Source: an uncultured Sphingomonas sp. (GTDB lineage Bacteria; Pseudomonadota; Alphaproteobacteria; Sphingomonadales; Sphingomonadaceae). From it: DNA of 64,000 bases. The stretch lies in contig NZ_CAJYHX010000031.1 in the NCBI RefSeq assembly GCF_913774285.1, positions 94,229-158,228 of the forward strand, in the 5' to 3' direction. The position numbers and the translations under genes are program-made. The notes under the pieces are model-generated. The model was not told where the DNA came from and searched no databases. It saw only the letters and a list, made by a program, of their open reading frames with translations. Each line of letters starts with the position of its first letter. Position 1 is the first letter of the stretch. This document shows, piece by piece, positions 62,584 to 64,000 of this stretch.

Positions 62584-63338
62584 TGCCGCTACGCACGCTG
62601 GAAGATCCGGACACGCTGCCGGCACTCGATGCCGCCTATGTCCATTCGCGGCCGGCACTGGGGCTGGGTGCGCTCGAGCCCGCGCCCCGTATCCTGTTGC
62701 TCTACGGTTCGCTGCGCGAGCGCTCCTTCTCGCGCCTTGCGGTCGAAGAAGCGGCGCGCCTGCTTCGCCTGTTCGGCGCAGAGACGCGCATCTTCGACCC
62801 CTCCACCTTACCGCTCCCCGACCAGGTGCCCGGCGACGATCACCCGGCGGTTCACGAGCTGCGCGAACTGGCGCTGTGGTCGGAGGGGCAGGTCTGGTGC
62901 AGTCCCGAGCGGCACGGCCAGATCACCGGCATTATGAAGGCGCAGATCGACCATCTGCCGCTGGAAATGAAAGGCATGCGCCCGACGCAGGGGCGGACGC
63001 TGGCCGTCATGCAGGTGTCGGGCGGCTCGCAGTCGTTCAACGCGGTCAACACACTGCGCCTGCTCGGCCGTTGGATGCGGATGTTCACCATCCCCAACCA
63101 GTCTTCGATCGCCATGGCCTACAAGGAATTCGACGGGGCGGGGCGAATGAAGCCGTCGAGCTATTACGATCGGATCGTGGACGTGATGGAGGAATTGGTG
63201 CGCTTCACCGTCCTGCTGCGTCCGCACGCGCCGCAGCTCGTCGATCGCTATTCGGAACGAAAGCAGGCGGGCGTGGCCCTCGATCCCGCCGCCGATCTGT
63301 CGAGCGTCGCAATCGCGCCACAAGGGCGCCGCGCATGA
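62583..63338 (+). CDS. arsH: NADPH-dependent FMN oxidoreductase ArsH
   Basis: A 251-aa flavoprotein: RILLLYGSLRERSFSRLAVE (FMN phosphate site), WCSPERHGQITGIMKAQIDH and VMQVSGGSQSFNAVNTLR. ArsH oxidises trivalent methyl- and aromatic arsenicals to less toxic pentavalent forms. TGATG overlap with acr3 and ATGA overlap with the next gene. Confidence 0.94.
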   Translation: MPLRTLEDPDTLPALDAAYVHSRPALGLGALEPAPRILLLYGSLRERSFSRLAVEEAARLLRLFGAETRIFDPSTLPLPDQVPGDDHPAVHELRELALWSEGQVWCSPERHGQITGIMKAQIDHLPLEMKGMRPTQGRTLAVMQVSGGSQSFNAVNTLRLLGRWMRMFTIPNQSSIAMAYKEFDGAGRMKPSSYYDRIVDVMEELVRFTVLLRPHAPQLVDRYSERKQAGVALDPAADLSSVAIAPQGRRA

Positions 63339-63829
63339 GTGCCGTGTCCGTGCGACCTGCAACGGTAGCGGACGCTGCCAGCGTGCACGCAATCTATGCA
63401 CCCGTCGTGGAGCATACCGCGATCTCATTTGAAGAGGTGGCGCCTACGATAGAGGAGATGTCGGCCCGGATTGAAGCGACGTCCAACGCCTATCCCTATC
63501 TCGTCGCGGAGCGCGACGGCATGGTGGTGGGCTATGCCTATGCCAGCCAGCACCGGACACGCTCAGCCTATCGCTGGTCCGTCGATGTCACCGTCTATAT
63601 CGCCGAGGATGCGCGGCGGTCGGGTGTGGGCAGTGCCCTCTACGCCCGGCTCTTTGCGGAACTGGTTGAACGCGGCTTCCATGCTGCGTTCGCCGGCATC
63701 GCATTGCCGAACTCTGGAAGCGTCGCCCTTCATGAGCGGATGGGTTTCGAGCCACTCGGTGTCTACCGCGAGGTAGGCTCGAAATTTGGGCGCTGGCACG
63801 ATGTAGGATGGTGGCAGCGTTTGCTTTGA
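63335..63829 (+). CDS. arsN1: GNAT acetyltransferase of the ArsN1/phosphinothricin type
   Basis: A 164-aa acetyltransferase: VRPATVADAASVHAIYAPVV, HTAISFEEVAPTIEEM, YRWSVDVTVYIAEDARRSGV, then GSKFGRWHDVGWWQRLL. This is the phosphinothricin N-acetyltransferase family. In ars operons such genes are ArsN1, which acetylates the antibiotic arsinothricin. The start overlaps arsH. Preference for arsinothricin over phosphinothricin is inferred from context only. Confidence 0.85.
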   Translation: MSAVSVRPATVADAASVHAIYAPVVEHTAISFEEVAPTIEEMSARIEATSNAYPYLVAERDGMVVGYAYASQHRTRSAYRWSVDVTVYIAEDARRSGVGSALYARLFAELVERGFHAAFAGIALPNSGSVALHERMGFEPLGVYREVGSKFGRWHDVGWWQRLL

Positions 63830-64000
63830 CGGAGCCTCTGCTCCGCCGTCCGCTATCCCCGGTGTCTCCCTATAGGCCATCAGACAGCTTATCCCCCATT
63901 CCCCGGCAATTGCTCGCGGATCGCAGCCCGAACAAGGTTCGTCCGCTTCTGGCAGTAACGGCCATTCAGGATGCTTCTAGGAAATGGCAGAAATGTCCCA

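Noticed and set aside
63889..64000. A minus-strand frame open from the window edge to a TAA at 63889, ending RTNLVRAAIREQLPGNGG
   Set aside because: Only 36 codons are visible and there is no start or domain. It slightly recalls a ribbon-helix-helix protein but cannot be supported; sequence beyond the window is needed.

Overview
The window is a stretch of high-G+C alphaproteobacterial chromosome. Gene content points to a sphingomonad, probably Sphingomonas or a close relative. Pointers are GapR (DUF2312), a DUF1244 protein, CcmAB, FixLJ, the frmA-VOC-frmB formaldehyde operon, a H+-pyrophosphatase, and many GC-rich palindromic repeats between genes. No rRNA, CRISPR array or complete insertion sequence is visible. 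Gene calls rest on reading translated proteins for motifs; no database search was made.

Layout. 1-11.5 kb holds housekeeping genes: the end of sdhA, ruvC, yebC, gapR, an exported amidohydrolase, pyk, ccmA/ccmB, a pterin dehydratase, a TonB-like protein and aminopeptidase P. 11.7-22.9 kb is a carbohydrate locus: tRNA-Thr, an exported alpha-L-fucosidase, an exported esterase, an IclR regulator, and an operon for non-phosphorylative L-fucose breakdown (two SDR dehydrogenases, L-fuconate dehydratase, FucP permease). Opposite it lies lutABC for L-lactate oxidation. 22.9-29.5 kb is a TetR regulator with a divergent tripartite RND efflux operon. At 30.1 kb a FAH-family hydrolase could supply the last fucose step, which releases pyruvate and L-lactate. 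LutABC would then turn the lactate into pyruvate, so the region reads as a nearly complete route from fucosylated polymer to pyruvate.

30-43 kb is mixed: a GreA/B-like factor, aldo/keto reductase, thrC, a methyltransferase, a lower-G+C lipoprotein with a Thr-Pro repeat stalk, a HAD hydrolase, ribosomal protein L36, an M14 carboxypeptidase, a subtilisin-like lipoprotein and a frameshifted gene. 43-57.5 kb holds a FixL/FixJ oxygen-sensing operon led by an unusual receiver protein, a molybdopterin oxidoreductase next to a flavin disulfide reductase, the formaldehyde operon, hppA, infA, maf, an RNase E/G-like gene, yacG and tRNA-Phe.

57.5 kb to the end is an integrative island. Two related tyrosine recombinases stand in tandem. 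The first follows an intact tRNA-Phe and the second follows only the 3' part of a tRNA-Glu(CTC), with nearly identical spacing. Behind them is an arsenic operon, arsR-arsC-acr3-arsH-arsN1. The right end of the island is not in the window. I did not find a clearly new defence or signalling system. The most interesting items are the tandem integrase/tRNA-fragment arrangement, the fucose-to-lactate-to-pyruvate gene set, the FixLJ operon with a receiver lacking its phospho-acceptor Asp, and a perfect 19-bp palindrome placed inside an intergenic repeat.
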